Of a DNA stretch of 64,000 nucleotides, positions 8,296 through 17,375 are shown piece after piece; positions within the stretch are counted from its first letter, which is position 1; each line of letters starts with the position of its first letter. The notes beneath the pieces are model-generated. The model saw only the letters and a list, made by a program, of their open reading frames with translations. It was not told where the DNA came from and made no database searches. The stretch is from assembly GCF_028823635.1 (NCBI RefSeq), contig NZ_JAPEHU010000002.1, positions 558,001 through 622,000 of the forward strand. The letters are read 5' to 3'. The position numbers and the translations under genes were made by a program. The stretch is from Demequina sp. B12 (GTDB taxonomy: Bacteria > Actinomycetota > Actinomycetes > Actinomycetales > Demequinaceae).

Positions 8296-9840
8296 CTAGT
8301 CAGACTCCGCAGGTACAAGCCTCGCAGCAGTGCGAATCGCGCGGATCATGGCCGCGGCCTTGTCCTTCGTCTCTTGGTCTTCGTTGGCGGGCACGGAGTC
8401 AGCAACGACACCTGCACCCGCTTGCACGTGTGCAGTGCCGTCCTCGATCAGCGCCGTACGAATCGTGATGGCCATGTCCATGTTCCCCGCGAAGTCGAAG
8501 TAGCCGACGGCACCTCCGTAATAGGCACGGCGAGTGGGCTCGATTTCGTCGATCAACGCAATCGCGCGCGGCTTAGGTGCACCGGACAACGTTCCCGCAG
8601 GGAAAGTCGCCGTCAACACATCAAGCGGGCCGTAGCTCTCTTCGAGTTCCCCCACAACGGTCGAACAAATGTGCATGATGTGGCTGTAACGGTTCACCTT
8701 CATGAACTCCAGCACTTCAACGGATGTGGGTGCGCACACTTTCACCAGATCATTACGTGCGAGATCAACCAGCATGACGTGCTCGGCGATCTCCTTGGGG
8801 TCCGCGAGGAGTTCCTCTTCGAGGGCACGGTCCTCGCCTGGGGTTTCGCCTCGCGGGCGCGAGCCAGCGATAGGGAAAGTAGAGACCTTGCGGTCCTTCA
8901 CCGCGGCGAGAGACTCTGGGCTTGCGCCCACCACGGCGAAGTCGCGCCCCTCGTCGTCTCGAAGTTGAAAGTAATACATGTAAGGCGACGGGTTAAGAGT
9001 GCGCAAGACCCGGTAGACATCCAGAGGGCGCGCAGGGCAGTCGACATCGAAACGCTGAGAGGGCACCATCTGGAAAACCTCTCCATCCCTGATGGCTTCC
9101 TTGGCGAAGCGAACCGCAGCCTCGTACTCCCCTGGCGCACTGCGCTGGCGCACCACAGGCTCGTCCCCGTCCTCAGCGAGCACGGAGATGGCGCCCGCAG
9201 GTGCGGAGAGCAACGCAGACTCCATACGGTCCAAGCGCTCAACAGCGTCGGCATACGCGCCTTCAATACCGGTCGCCTCGGCGTTGGCATTCACCGCGTT
9301 CGCCATCAGCCACACTGATCCATCGTGATGATCAATCGCGGCGATGTCCGTGGCGAGCATCAGCATGACATCGGGAACGTCCACCTCACGTGGCGCCTTT
9401 GCAGGCAGGGTTGGCTCCCATTGGCGGATGATGTCCCACCCGAGCACGCCCACCATTCCACCCGTCAGCGGTGGCAAACCAGGGATGGGCTCCGAGTGCA
9501 GTTCCGTCAACACATTGCGAATCGCGTCCAGCGGCGCTCCGTCGGAAAGCCCGACGGGGACATCCCCTGCCCACGTCGCGTCGTCACCCCGTACCGAGAG
9601 CGTGGCTCGCGAGTTCACACCGACGAAGGAAAAGCGTCCTCGTGAGCCATCCGGATCTGCCGACTCCAGGATGAAAGTTCCCGGACGCTCATCAGCCAGG
9701 GCCCGGTACACAGCAACCGGCGTGAGCCCGTCCGCAAGCAAGCGGCGCACCACGGGGACGACCCGTCGCGACGCTCCAATCTCAATGAACCGTTCGAGCG
9801 CAGGCCACGTAGCGCCCCACTCCACCGACACTGCTTCCAT
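8296..9840 (-). CDS. trpE: Anthranilate synthase component I
   Basis: Converts chorismate to anthranilate with ammonia supplied by the TrpG amidotransferase; first committed step of tryptophan synthesis. About 514 residues. The N-terminal part carries TFILESADPDGSRGRFSFVG, with the LLES/S region of the tryptophan feedback site. The C-terminal chorismate-binding domain has FQMVPSQRF, PSPYMYYF, IAGSRPRG, ARNDLVKV and FPAGTLSGAPK. ATG at 9840 was chosen; GTG at 9846, overlapping the hisI stop as GTGA, is an equally plausible coupled start. No trpG or trpD lies in the window, so these must be elsewhere. Confidence 0.95.
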   Translation of the reverse strand: MEAVSVEWGATWPALERFIEIGASRRVVPVVRRLLADGLTPVAVYRALADERPGTFILESADPDGSRGRFSFVGVNSRATLSVRGDDATWAGDVPVGLSDGAPLDAIRNVLTELHSEPIPGLPPLTGGMVGVLGWDIIRQWEPTLPAKAPREVDVPDVMLMLATDIAAIDHHDGSVWLMANAVNANAEATGIEGAYADAVERLDRMESALLSAPAGAISVLAEDGDEPVVRQRSAPGEYEAAVRFAKEAIRDGEVFQMVPSQRFDVDCPARPLDVYRVLRTLNPSPYMYYFQLRDDEGRDFAVVGASPESLAAVKDRKVSTFPIAGSRPRGETPGEDRALEEELLADPKEIAEHVMLVDLARNDLVKVCAPTSVEVLEFMKVNRYSHIMHICSTVVGELEESYGPLDVLTATFPAGTLSGAPKPRAIALIDEIEPTRRAYYGGAVGYFDFAGNMDMAITIRTALIEDGTAHVQAGAGVVADSVPANEDQETKDKAAAMIRAIRTAARLVPAESD

Positions 9841-9842
9841 AT

Positions 9843-10202
9843 TCACTGAGCTTCCGCCAACGTCACGTCGAGCGAGCCGCCCGCCTCGAAACAGCTGTGC
9901 GTTCCTGTGTGACATGCCGGTCCCTGCTGTGTCACCGACAACAGCAATGCGTCACCGTCACAGTCAAGGCTCACGGCGTGAACATGCTGGACATGACCGG
10001 AGGTGTCGCCCTTACGCCACAACTCTTGGCGAGACCGCGACCAGTACACGGCACGGCCCGTCGTCAACGTCAGGTGAAGCGCTTCGTCGTTCATCCAGGC
10101 CACCATGAGGACATCTCCGGTGGCGTGTTCCTGCACGACCGCGCACACCAAACCATCAGGCGTGCGCTTCAAGCGATCTGCAATGCTCGGCTCCAAAGGC
10201 AT
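9843..10202 (-). CDS. hisI: Phosphoribosyl-AMP cyclohydrolase
   Basis: Zn/Mg-dependent hydrolase that opens the adenine ring of PR-AMP, third step of histidine synthesis. A single-domain protein of 119 residues, not fused to HisE. Visible family motifs are [18 protein letters not shown], the Asp cluster DCDGDALL for metal binding, and the two Cys of [17 protein letters not shown] precedes the ATG. Its stop touches or overlaps the trpE start, linking histidine and tryptophan genes, an arrangement typical of actinomycetes, although hisF is separated from it here by two ABC genes. Confidence 0.95.
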   Translation of the reverse strand: MPLEPSIADRLKRTPDGLVCAVVQEHATGDVLMVAWMNDEALHLTLTTGRAVYWSRSRQELWRKGDTSGHVQHVHAVSLDCDGDALLLSVTQQGPACHTGTHSCFEAGGSLDVTLAEAQ

Positions 10203-10275
10203 GGCGCCTATCCTTCCACGTGCCTAGCCCGGGGTCGTCACTGCGGTGAGGCCGCTCGCGTCCCCTGCCAGGAAC

Positions 10276-12063
10276 CTACTCGCGGGTTTGCGAAACCCAC
10301 GCTCCATAGAGAGCAGCGTATGTCCCGCCTGCTGCGACAAGGTCTCGGTGAGATCCAACCTCGATCAGTTCGCCCTGCTCCATCACGGCCACAAGATCAG
10401 CGCGCTCCGCCGTAGACAAACGGTGGGCAATCACCACTGCGGTCCGACCCTGCATCAGCCCCTCCAAGGCACGGGAAATGCGGACCTCCGTTGCAGGGTC
10501 AACAGCACTTGTCGCCTCATCCAGAATCAGCAAGTCCGGATCACGCAAGTACGCTCGCGCGATCGACACCAGCTGGCGTTCACCAGCACTCAGCAGTTCA
10601 CCGCGAGGACCGACGGGAGAATCAATCCCCTCAGGCATGGCCTCAAGCCACCCCTCGAGTCCAAGCGACTCAAACGCGGACAACGACCGCTGAGCCAAGT
10701 CTTCGGAGCTCAGGTGAGGCAATGCATAGGCAAGGTTCGACAAAATCGTGCCATCAAACAGGAAGCCCTCTTGCGGGACAACTGCAATCGAGCGGCGCAG
10801 CGAATCCGCTGGAACGGCTTTCAAGTCCACCCCACCGACACGCACTTCGCCCTCCGAGGGGTCGAAGAAACGAGACATGAGACGAGCGAGCGACGTCTTA
10901 CCTGAACCGGTCGCACCGACCAACGCGATGCGTTTCCCCGACGGCACTTTGAGGTCGATCCCCTTCAGGACCTCCGGGCCTCCGGGGTATGTCAGGCGCA
11001 CATTGTCGATGTCCAAATCACCATGGCCGTGAGGAATGGCGGTGCCATCCTCACCCGGGTCCACGACGGTGACTTCCTGATCCACCAACTCCAAGACACG
11101 GCGCCAGCCAACGATCGCGCGCTGCATCTCCGCTAGCATCTCGATGATCCACATCAGGGGCCCTGAGAACTGGTAGACCAAGAACGCCATCGCCACCACG
11201 GTGCCCACAGACATCATCCCGTTGATAGCCATCACCGTTCCGGTGACCAACGCCAGTCCGGTAGCAAGTGACTGGCCCACCACAGTCGACGAAAAGTTCA
11301 CTGAGGCGAGAATCGATGCCTTGCGCTCGGCTCGGAGAATGTCGTCGTTCTCCTCGTTGAGCTGGTCACGCATCCGCTGCTGCACTCCATAGGCACGGAT
11401 CGTCGACACTCCGACGATCTGCTCAGAGGTACGTCCCAACAGGTCAGCCATCTGCTCCCGCACATGGCGGAAGGCCTTCTGCACACGGGGCTGAATCCAC
11501 AAGAGCGAGCCCACCATCGGCAAGAACGCCAGCAGGACCACCAGCGACACCTGCCAGGAGTAGGCGACCATCACGGCATACACGACGACCGACTCCAACG
11601 CGGCGACAATCATCGCCGCGCCGGTCCACTGCATCAGGTCACGCATGGTCTCCACGTCGCCCGTGACTCGGGAAACGTAGCGGCCACGTTGCTCTTCATT
11701 CTGGGTGAGCACCGACAGTTCGTGAACTTTGTCGAACGCCCGCAATCGCAGCGTCGCCAGGCCCTTCTCAGAGGCTTCAACCATCCGCACGCGGACCCGC
11801 CAGGCAAGCAGTGAAGTAATGAGCAGCACCACCGCACCCGCTGCCGCGTACTTGACGACGAGATCGACGTTGACACCCCCAGGTGCGAGCAGACCCAAGT
11901 CCGTCACACGCTGGGTCAGGAACGGCACAGCGGCACGCCCCGACGCGGCGAGAGCCGCAAGAGTCAACGTAATCCAGAGTCCCGCCTTCATCTCCGGGCT
12001 CACTTGGAAGCCGCGCTTGAGCAGGCCACGGACGGTAGTGATATCCACGGGTGATGCCGTCAT
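10276..12063 (-). CDS. ABC exporter half-transporter, catalytically canonical Walker B
   Basis: A 595-residue protein with an N-terminal six-helix type I exporter domain (about 1-330) and a C-terminal nucleotide-binding domain. Walker A is GATGSGKT (383-390), Walker B LLILDE with Glu516 present, and the H-loop is IAHRLS with His547. The signature motif is altered to LSAGE (491-495) instead of LSGGQ. Its ATG overlaps the stop of the partner gene (ATGA). Together with the partner's degenerate Walker B and H-loop, this is the pattern of a heterodimeric exporter (TM287/288, BmrCD-like). The substrate cannot be read from sequence; multidrug or lipid export is typical. Confidence 0.92.
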   Translation of the reverse strand: MTASPVDITTVRGLLKRGFQVSPEMKAGLWITLTLAALAASGRAAVPFLTQRVTDLGLLAPGGVNVDLVVKYAAAGAVVLLITSLLAWRVRVRMVEASEKGLATLRLRAFDKVHELSVLTQNEEQRGRYVSRVTGDVETMRDLMQWTGAAMIVAALESVVVYAVMVAYSWQVSLVVLLAFLPMVGSLLWIQPRVQKAFRHVREQMADLLGRTSEQIVGVSTIRAYGVQQRMRDQLNEENDDILRAERKASILASVNFSSTVVGQSLATGLALVTGTVMAINGMMSVGTVVAMAFLVYQFSGPLMWIIEMLAEMQRAIVGWRRVLELVDQEVTVVDPGEDGTAIPHGHGDLDIDNVRLTYPGGPEVLKGIDLKVPSGKRIALVGATGSGKTSLARLMSRFFDPSEGEVRVGGVDLKAVPADSLRRSIAVVPQEGFLFDGTILSNLAYALPHLSSEDLAQRSLSAFESLGLEGWLEAMPEGIDSPVGPRGELLSAGERQLVSIARAYLRDPDLLILDEATSAVDPATEVRISRALEGLMQGRTAVVIAHRLSTAERADLVAVMEQGELIEVGSHRDLVAAGGTYAALYGAWVSQTRE

Positions 12064-13934
12064 CCGATGTACCCCGCTTCCTGTTCCTTCTGTCGCTTCG
12101 AGTCTTCCTCGTACGCGAGCACCAGCTCGCGATAGCCGGCGTCACGAGCCACCAAATCGTCATGCGTGCCAGCATCGACAACACGGCCCGAGTCCACATG
12201 CACCACATGATCCGCGAGCTGAATCGACGCGAGACGGTACGCAATGATCAACACTGTGGGCCCCTGGCCGTCGGCGCTCAGTCCACGAAGGATCTCCTGC
12301 TCGACGCGTGGGTCAACGGCACTCGTCGCGTCGTCAAGCACCAGAACGCGCGGCTGGCGCACCAGCGCGCGAGCCAACGCGAGTCGTTGGCGCTGGCCTC
12401 CGGAGAGGTTCATTCCTCGCTCCGCAAGGGTCGCGTCCAAGCCCGATTTGCCGTCCTTCGCGAGACGTTCCACCACGTCCACGACGTTCGCCTGGTCGAG
12501 GGCCTTCCAGACCTGCTCATCCGAATAGTCCTCGCCCAAGGTCACGTTCTCACGCACACTTCCGGCGAACACAAATGCCGTTTGCGGCACCAAGGCCACG
12601 TGGTCGCCAAGGCTCGCAATGACCTCCAGATCCGTATCGTCCAATGTGATCGCACCCTGAGTAGGGCGTGCAAGACGTGTCGCCGCAAGCGCGACAGTCG
12701 ACTTGCCGGAGCCCGTGGCACCCACCAGCGCCGTGACCGTTCCAGGTCGCAGCTCAAGGGAGACATCGGTCAGGATCGTTGCGAGGTTGCCGTCGCCGTC
12801 GTCAGCACCAATGTCGGCGCCAGAGAATGCCAACGCACCTGCCCCAGCACGCTCCACTTCGACGGATCCCGGCTCATCGATCTCAGTGGCAGCCTGCGCG
12901 ATCTCCCCCACTCGGCGAAACGCCACCAACGCCTGCGGCATCTGGCCCAATACCCAGCCAAGTCCACGAATGGGGACGGCCATGAGAGTCACCAAGTAGA
13001 TCGCGGACACCACGTTTCCTACGGACACATAGCCGGCGTCGGCACGGATGGCTCCCACAATCATCAGTGCGACCGAACCCAGCGGAACTACCACATCCAT
13101 CATGGGTTCAAACCATGCAGAGGTCTTCCCCACGCGGATGTCGGCATCGCGCAAACCAAGGACGGCGTCCCTAAATCGATCGCTCTCGATCTTCTCGGCA
13201 CCGAGAGCCTTCACGACAGTGCCACCCTCAAAGCTTTCGTGGGCGATCGTCGAGACGTCCGCGCGACGCGACTGACCAAGATCCCAGCGTGGGGTGATGA
13301 TCTTCTCGTACGCCAAGTTGATCGCAAAGATCACCGGCACGACCGCCAGCCCTGTCACTGCAAGCCACGGATCCATACGCCACATTGACCAGCCCGCCGC
13401 GAACATCATCACGAACGACCCCACGGTAAACGCGAAGGGATGCAGCGTGTTCGTCGCTGACTCCGAATCCGACGACATCGCGGATAGTAGCCGCCCGGAG
13501 GGATTTGACCGGTGCCATCCCAGCGGAAGGCTGGCGAGTGCATCGGCCACTACCCGACGGTGGCGTGCCGCGACACCCGCCACAGCAATGCCTTGGACAC
13601 CGCGACGCAGGCCCACGAGCACGGCATTCACCACGCCGATCGCGAGAAAGACCGCACCCGCGATCCAGATCGCAGCCACAGGGTCCTGCGTGAAGTCTCC
13701 CCACACGCCTCGAATAGGGTCGCCGGCGACTGCGGGGATGACAACATCGTCAGTGATGTCCCCCAACAGGGTTCCAAACACCACGGTCAAAATGGAGAAG
13801 ATCGCAGCAAAGAGGATCGCCAAAGAGAAACGCAGGCGCTCGGTCCGCATCGCGTGGCGGATCAGTTGTCCTGCTTTACGGTTAAACGACCCCGTGAGTC
13901 GATAGTCTGCTGCCGCGTCGTTGGGGCTGCTCAC
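12060..13934 (-). CDS. ABC exporter half-transporter with degenerate catalytic site
   Basis: A 624-residue protein with a six-helix exporter domain (about 30-340) and a nucleotide-binding domain. Walker A is GATGSGKS (405-412) and the signature is canonical LSGGQ (510-514). The Walker B motif reads VLVLDD, with Asp535 where the catalytic Glu should be, and the H-loop reads IAYRLAS, with Tyr566 replacing His. The protein is therefore expected to bind ATP in its own Walker site without efficient hydrolysis and to work as a heterodimer with the next gene. GTG at 13934 overlaps the hisF stop (GTGA) and has GAGG upstream; an in-frame start at 13952 would lie inside hisF. Confidence 0.92.
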   Translation of the reverse strand: MSSPNDAAADYRLTGSFNRKAGQLIRHAMRTERLRFSLAILFAAIFSILTVVFGTLLGDITDDVVIPAVAGDPIRGVWGDFTQDPVAAIWIAGAVFLAIGVVNAVLVGLRRGVQGIAVAGVAARHRRVVADALASLPLGWHRSNPSGRLLSAMSSDSESATNTLHPFAFTVGSFVMMFAAGWSMWRMDPWLAVTGLAVVPVIFAINLAYEKIITPRWDLGQSRRADVSTIAHESFEGGTVVKALGAEKIESDRFRDAVLGLRDADIRVGKTSAWFEPMMDVVVPLGSVALMIVGAIRADAGYVSVGNVVSAIYLVTLMAVPIRGLGWVLGQMPQALVAFRRVGEIAQAATEIDEPGSVEVERAGAGALAFSGADIGADDGDGNLATILTDVSLELRPGTVTALVGATGSGKSTVALAATRLARPTQGAITLDDTDLEVIASLGDHVALVPQTAFVFAGSVRENVTLGEDYSDEQVWKALDQANVVDVVERLAKDGKSGLDATLAERGMNLSGGQRQRLALARALVRQPRVLVLDDATSAVDPRVEQEILRGLSADGQGPTVLIIAYRLASIQLADHVVHVDSGRVVDAGTHDDLVARDAGYRELVLAYEEDSKRQKEQEAGYIG

Positions 13935-14701
13935 CGCACCTCGATTCCGCACTCGCGCATGTAGTTCTTGACGTCGCTGATCTTCAGGTGTCCAAAGTGA
14001 AACACGCTTGCTGCCAACACCGCATCTGCTCCGGCCCGTGCAGCCTCGACGAAGTGCTCGACGTTGCCGGCGCCGCCGGAAGCAATGAGCGGGATAGAAA
14101 CCTGCTCGCGCACGTGGCCCAGCATCTCCAGATCAAAGCCATCCGTGGTGCCGTCCGCGTCCATGGAGTTCAACAAGATCTCACCGGCACCGAGCTCCTG
14201 GCCGCGAGTGGCCCACTCGACCGCATCGATACCCGTCCCCTGGCGCCCACCATGGGTCGTGACTTCAAAGCCCGAGGCAGTGGTCACCCCATCGCGGCAG
14301 CGACGTGCGTCCACTGACAGCACCAACACCTGGGCACCGAAACGTGCTGAGATCTCCCGAATCAACTCCGGCCGCGCGATCGCTGCCGTGTTAACTCCCA
14401 CCTTGTCTGCCCCCGCCCGGAGTAGCCGGTCGACATCCTCAGGCGTGCGAACGCCACCTCCGACGGTCAACGGCACAAAAACCTGATCTGCGGTGCGCCG
14501 CACGACGTCATAGGTCGTGTCGCGATTGGCGGAAGAGGCGGTGACATCAAGGAAAGTCACCTCATCGGCTCCCTCCGCACCATACGCCTGTGCGAGCTCT
14601 ACGGGGTCGCCGGCGTCACGGAGGTTCGTAAAGTTGACACCCTTGACGACGCGGCCAGCATCGACATCCAGGCAAGGGATAACCCGAACTGCAGTACTCA
14701 C
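13931..14701 (-). CDS. hisF: Imidazole glycerol phosphate synthase cyclase subunit
   Basis: Cyclase half of IGP synthase; with HisH it makes imidazole-glycerol phosphate and AICAR from PRFAR. A (beta-alpha)8 barrel of 256 residues beginning [20 protein letters not shown], with catalytic Asp12 and the second Asp in LSVDARR. GTG at 14701 overlaps the stop of the FKBP gene (GTGA) and has GGAGG four bases upstream, so this start is preferred over an in-frame start at 14719. hisH and hisA are not in the window. Confidence 0.95.
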   Translation of the reverse strand: MSTAVRVIPCLDVDAGRVVKGVNFTNLRDAGDPVELAQAYGAEGADEVTFLDVTASSANRDTTYDVVRRTADQVFVPLTVGGGVRTPEDVDRLLRAGADKVGVNTAAIARPELIREISARFGAQVLVLSVDARRCRDGVTTASGFEVTTHGGRQGTGIDAVEWATRGQELGAGEILLNSMDADGTTDGFDLEMLGHVREQVSIPLIASGGAGNVEHFVEAARAGADAVLAASVFHFGHLKISDVKNYMRECGIEVR

Positions 14702-15705
14702 ATGTCCTCCGCGTTCCACACATCCAAGATGTCAATCACCATGATCATCGTCCCTCGCAACGGGTATCCCATTGACGACGGGACGAGTAGCTCTACCCGT
14801 GAGCCCTCGGTTTGATCCAGCAACCCTGCTGTCATACCGGAGACCACCGCTCCCGATTCCATGTCCAGCAGGTATGGGGCTCGTTCCACCGGCCACGTCG
14901 AGTCGAACACATCACCGGCGGACCAGGATTCGGTTTCGCTCTCGCCGTCGTCGTTCGTACCTTCCGTCTCGCCATCCTCGTAATAGAAGATCGCGTAGTT
15001 CATCGTGACTCGCGACGTCGCCGTGATCTGGGGCCCGATTCCCTGTATCAAGGTGGCGGTTTGAAGATCCGCGACTGGTTCCGCGTCCTCGGCAATCACC
15101 ACACGCGGCTCGCCGGATTCGTCAACGACCACTTCGGGCATGCTGGATTTAGGTTCCTGCGCTTCGCCCACAGCGTGCTCAGAACGCACATCCACCACAA
15201 GGCCAACAGGAGGTGCCTCGGTGACCGTGTCATGGCCGTCATCCTCAGAAGCCTCGTCCTCTGCTTCCTGATCCTGCTCCGTCTGTGGGATCAACTCCGC
15301 TGGCTCCAATGCCAACACTCGTGCCCCCACACGGGCATCCACGAGGACGTCGTACAGCGCTTGGCCGACAGACTCCGGAGTCAGCACATACGCCTCAGGC
15401 GAGCCGTCGAAAGTGTTGATCACGACATCGCCCGAGTCAAGCGATTCGCCATACACGTCAAGAAGCAACGGCTGCCCAGACACCAGGCGTTCCCCTTCGC
15501 CGTCCCACAGCAACCGGGTCTGCGCCTCGTCGTACTCCAAGCCCTGCTCGTACGTCAGCGAAGGCGCCTGGGTATCGCTTGACCCCACCGTGATCTGGTC
15601 AATGTCTCCACTCAAGGTGGGCGACGTGTCGACATCGGCTGGCGGTCCCGTGCAGGCACCAAGAACCAGCGCCACAGAAGCGGCGAGTGCGGCGACAGCG
15701 CGCAT
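14698..15705 (-). CDS. FKBP-type peptidyl-prolyl isomerase, lipoprotein
   Basis: A 335-residue secreted lipoprotein. The N-terminus is a signal peptide ending in the lipobox LGAC with Cys18 as lipidation site. A middle domain carries acidic insertions ([14 protein letters not shown]). The C-terminal ~100 residues fit an FKBP fold ([33 protein letters not shown]-like ending [10 protein letters not shown]). It likely assists folding of exported proteins on the outer face of the membrane. FKBP genes commonly follow pafA in Micrococcales. ATG is preceded by AGAGGACC. Some active-site aromatics of classical FKBPs are not obvious, so enzymatic activity is uncertain. Confidence 0.82.
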   Translation of the reverse strand: MRAVAALAASVALVLGACTGPPADVDTSPTLSGDIDQITVGSSDTQAPSLTYEQGLEYDEAQTRLLWDGEGERLVSGQPLLLDVYGESLDSGDVVINTFDGSPEAYVLTPESVGQALYDVLVDARVGARVLALEPAELIPQTEQDQEAEDEASEDDGHDTVTEAPPVGLVVDVRSEHAVGEAQEPKSSMPEVVVDESGEPRVVIAEDAEPVADLQTATLIQGIGPQITATSRVTMNYAIFYYEDGETEGTNDDGESETESWSAGDVFDSTWPVERAPYLLDMESGAVVSGMTAGLLDQTEGSRVELLVPSSMGYPLRGTMIMVIDILDVWNAEDM

Positions 15706-15721
15706 GAGTGGTCCTCTTTCG

Positions 15722-15754
15722 CGTAGGGGTGGAATGAGCGATTCTATCCCTACG
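15722..15754 (-). terminator. Hairpin between pafA and the FKBP gene
   Basis: Arms 15722-15730 and 15746-15754 pair over nine bases, and GAAT/ATTC continues the stem inside, leaving a five-base loop. It begins three bases after the pafA stop codon. No U-tract follows on the minus strand; the next bases contain the Shine-Dalgarno of the FKBP gene. It may be a weak terminator or an mRNA processing/stability element. Confidence 0.5.
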
Positions 15755-15756
15755 TG

Positions 15757-17157
15757 TCAGGATTCGATAGCCTCCACAAGGGCCTCGACACGAGGGTCGA
15801 TATTCCGGAACGGATCCTTCAGCAGGACGGTCTGATGTGCTCCTGTCAGCTTCAGATGCACCCAGTCAACTGTGAAGTCTTGCTGGGCTTTCACTGCAGC
15901 CTCAACGAAGGCCCCGCGCAACCGTGCACGGGTCGTCTGCGGCGGCGTTGTCATCGCCGTGGTGATCCGCTCTGGGTCAACGACTGTCTGGACGAGTCCC
16001 TGTTCCACGAGCTTGTAGTACAGCCCCCGTTGGGGGGACACATCGTGAAAGGCGAGTTCAAGACGGGCCAAGCGTGGGTCGTCGAGCGAACACTGGAGAC
16101 GCTCCTGATACCGCGTCAGCAGCCGGAGCTTGATCGCCCAGTCAAGTTCCGTATCGATCAGCGAGTAGTCCTGCGTCTCGACGGCGCGCAAGCCACGTTC
16201 CCACAAATCAAGGATGCGAGCGACCTCATCCGTGGGCTCGATCACGCCGCCCACGTTCGCCTGCACCACTGCCAGATACTCGCGTTGGATCTGAATGGCC
16301 GTGAGGTGCCGACCGTCTGCTAACTCGACGGTCGCTTGCGCCGAAAGATCGTGAGCGACCGCACGGATCGCCTGCATCTCGTTCGCCAAGGTCAGATCAG
16401 GCAGCCGCACATGCGCTTCCATGAGCCGAAGCATCAGGTCGGTCGCGCCGACCTTGAGCAACGTCGTGGCCTCGGCCATCGTGGAGTCGCCCACGATGAC
16501 GTGCATGCGCCGATACAGCTCTGCGGTCGCGTGTGGCTCGTCACGAGTGTTGATCATGGGCCGCGACCGTGTCGTCGCCGAGCTGAGGCCCTCCCACATG
16601 TGGTCAGCACGTGGAGAGAAACTGAAGTGCGCGCCTTGTGGGGTCCGGGTAATGCACCCGGCACCAGTCACCACCTGACGCGTCACGAGGAACGGCAGCA
16701 AAGCCGATGCGAAAGCGCGGAAGTCCGCCCTACGGCGCACCAAGTAGTTCTCGTGGCACCCGTAGGAGTTCCCGTGAGAGTCCGTGTTGTTCTTGTACAG
16801 GTGGATCGTGCCATCCACCCCGGCCTCAGCGAGGCGCCGTTCACCATCCGCGATGAGATCGTGGACGATGCGTTCACCAGCCTTGTCAGAGGCAATCAGA
16901 TCGGTCAGCGAGTCACACTCTGCCGTCGCATACTCGGGGTGCGCGCCCACATCGATGTAGAGACGGGAGGCGTTGGGCAGGAACACGTTCGATGACCGTC
17001 CCCACTCGACAACAGAGCGGAAGAGATGCCCCGCGACTTCCTCGGGAGTGACGGCACGCGCGCGCGGGGCATCAAGGTGCAGCCCGAACTCGGTTTCCAA
17101 GCCAAAAATCCGACGCTCGGCTGGAACCTCCAGCGGCGGCGGAACATCGAATCCCAC
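15757..17157 (-). CDS. pafA: Pup-protein ligase
   Basis: Attaches the C-terminal glutamate of Pup (after deamidation by Dop) to lysines of target proteins using ATP; carboxylate-amine ligase related to glutamine synthetase. The 466 residues show RRIFGLETEFGLH, with the Glu/Phe of the ligase type (Dop has EY), KNNTDSHGNSYGCHENYL and the RSRPMINTRDEPHA nucleotide-site segment. GTG at 17157 is 17 bases after the pup stop; no alternative start is obvious. No prcB/prcA genes lie between pup and pafA, unlike in Mycobacterium. Confidence 0.96.
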   Translation of the reverse strand: MGFDVPPPLEVPAERRIFGLETEFGLHLDAPRARAVTPEEVAGHLFRSVVEWGRSSNVFLPNASRLYIDVGAHPEYATAECDSLTDLIASDKAGERIVHDLIADGERRLAEAGVDGTIHLYKNNTDSHGNSYGCHENYLVRRRADFRAFASALLPFLVTRQVVTGAGCITRTPQGAHFSFSPRADHMWEGLSSATTRSRPMINTRDEPHATAELYRRMHVIVGDSTMAEATTLLKVGATDLMLRLMEAHVRLPDLTLANEMQAIRAVAHDLSAQATVELADGRHLTAIQIQREYLAVVQANVGGVIEPTDEVARILDLWERGLRAVETQDYSLIDTELDWAIKLRLLTRYQERLQCSLDDPRLARLELAFHDVSPQRGLYYKLVEQGLVQTVVDPERITTAMTTPPQTTRARLRGAFVEAAVKAQQDFTVDWVHLKLTGAHQTVLLKDPFRNIDPRVEALVEAIES

Positions 17158-17174
17158 AGGCGAAGCGGACGAGG

Positions 17175-17354
17175 CTACTGCCCGCCCTTCTGCACAAACG
17201 ACCGCACGAACTGCTCAGCATTGACCTGCAAAGAGTCATCAATTTCGTCCAGCAGACTATCGAGTGCGTCCGTACTCTCGACCTTGGCTGGGGCTGGAGC
17301 CGGTTCCGGGGTTTCGTCCTCGTACCCGTGGCTGGAGGAATGTGTCTGAGGCAT
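17175..17354 (-). CDS. pup: Prokaryotic ubiquitin-like protein Pup
   Basis: Small disordered protein modifier of 59 residues ending in QKGGQ. The terminal Gln must be deamidated to Glu by Dop before PafA can conjugate it. The helix-forming segment that binds the Mpa coiled coil (LLDEIDDSLQVNAEQFVRS) is well conserved; the N-terminus is Ser/Pro/Glu-rich. ATG at 17354 was chosen because TAGACT lies seven bases upstream (a leaderless promoter pattern). A GTG at 17372, just after the dop stop, would add six residues. Confidence 0.96.
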   Translation of the reverse strand: MPQTHSSSHGYEDETPEPAPAPAKVESTDALDSLLDEIDDSLQVNAEQFVRSFVQKGGQ

Positions 17355-17361
17355 GTTCGTC

Positions 17362-17367
17362 AGTCTA
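17362..17367 (-). promoter_or_regulatory. -10 element for leaderless pup transcript
   Basis: TAGACT on the minus strand, seven bases before the pup ATG. This spacing places the transcription start at or beside the start codon. It suggests pup can be transcribed separately from dop. Inferred from sequence only. Confidence 0.5.
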
Positions 17368-17375
17368 GCCACGAC

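Noticed and set aside
8041-9318. Plus-strand reading frame of 425 codons opposite trpE
   Set aside because: Antisense to conserved trpE; the translation is low-complexity His/Arg-rich without family motifs.
10203-10275. Trp or His attenuator leader before hisI-trpE
   Set aside because: No short frame with runs of Trp or His codons and no paired terminator/antiterminator stems were found.
12051-13388. Plus-strand reading frame of 445 codons opposite the ABC exporter
   Set aside because: Antisense to a gene with intact Walker and signature motifs; no domain recognised.
17158-17174. Possible remnants of prcB/prcA between pup and pafA
   Set aside because: The gap is only 17 bases, so no degraded proteasome genes can be there.
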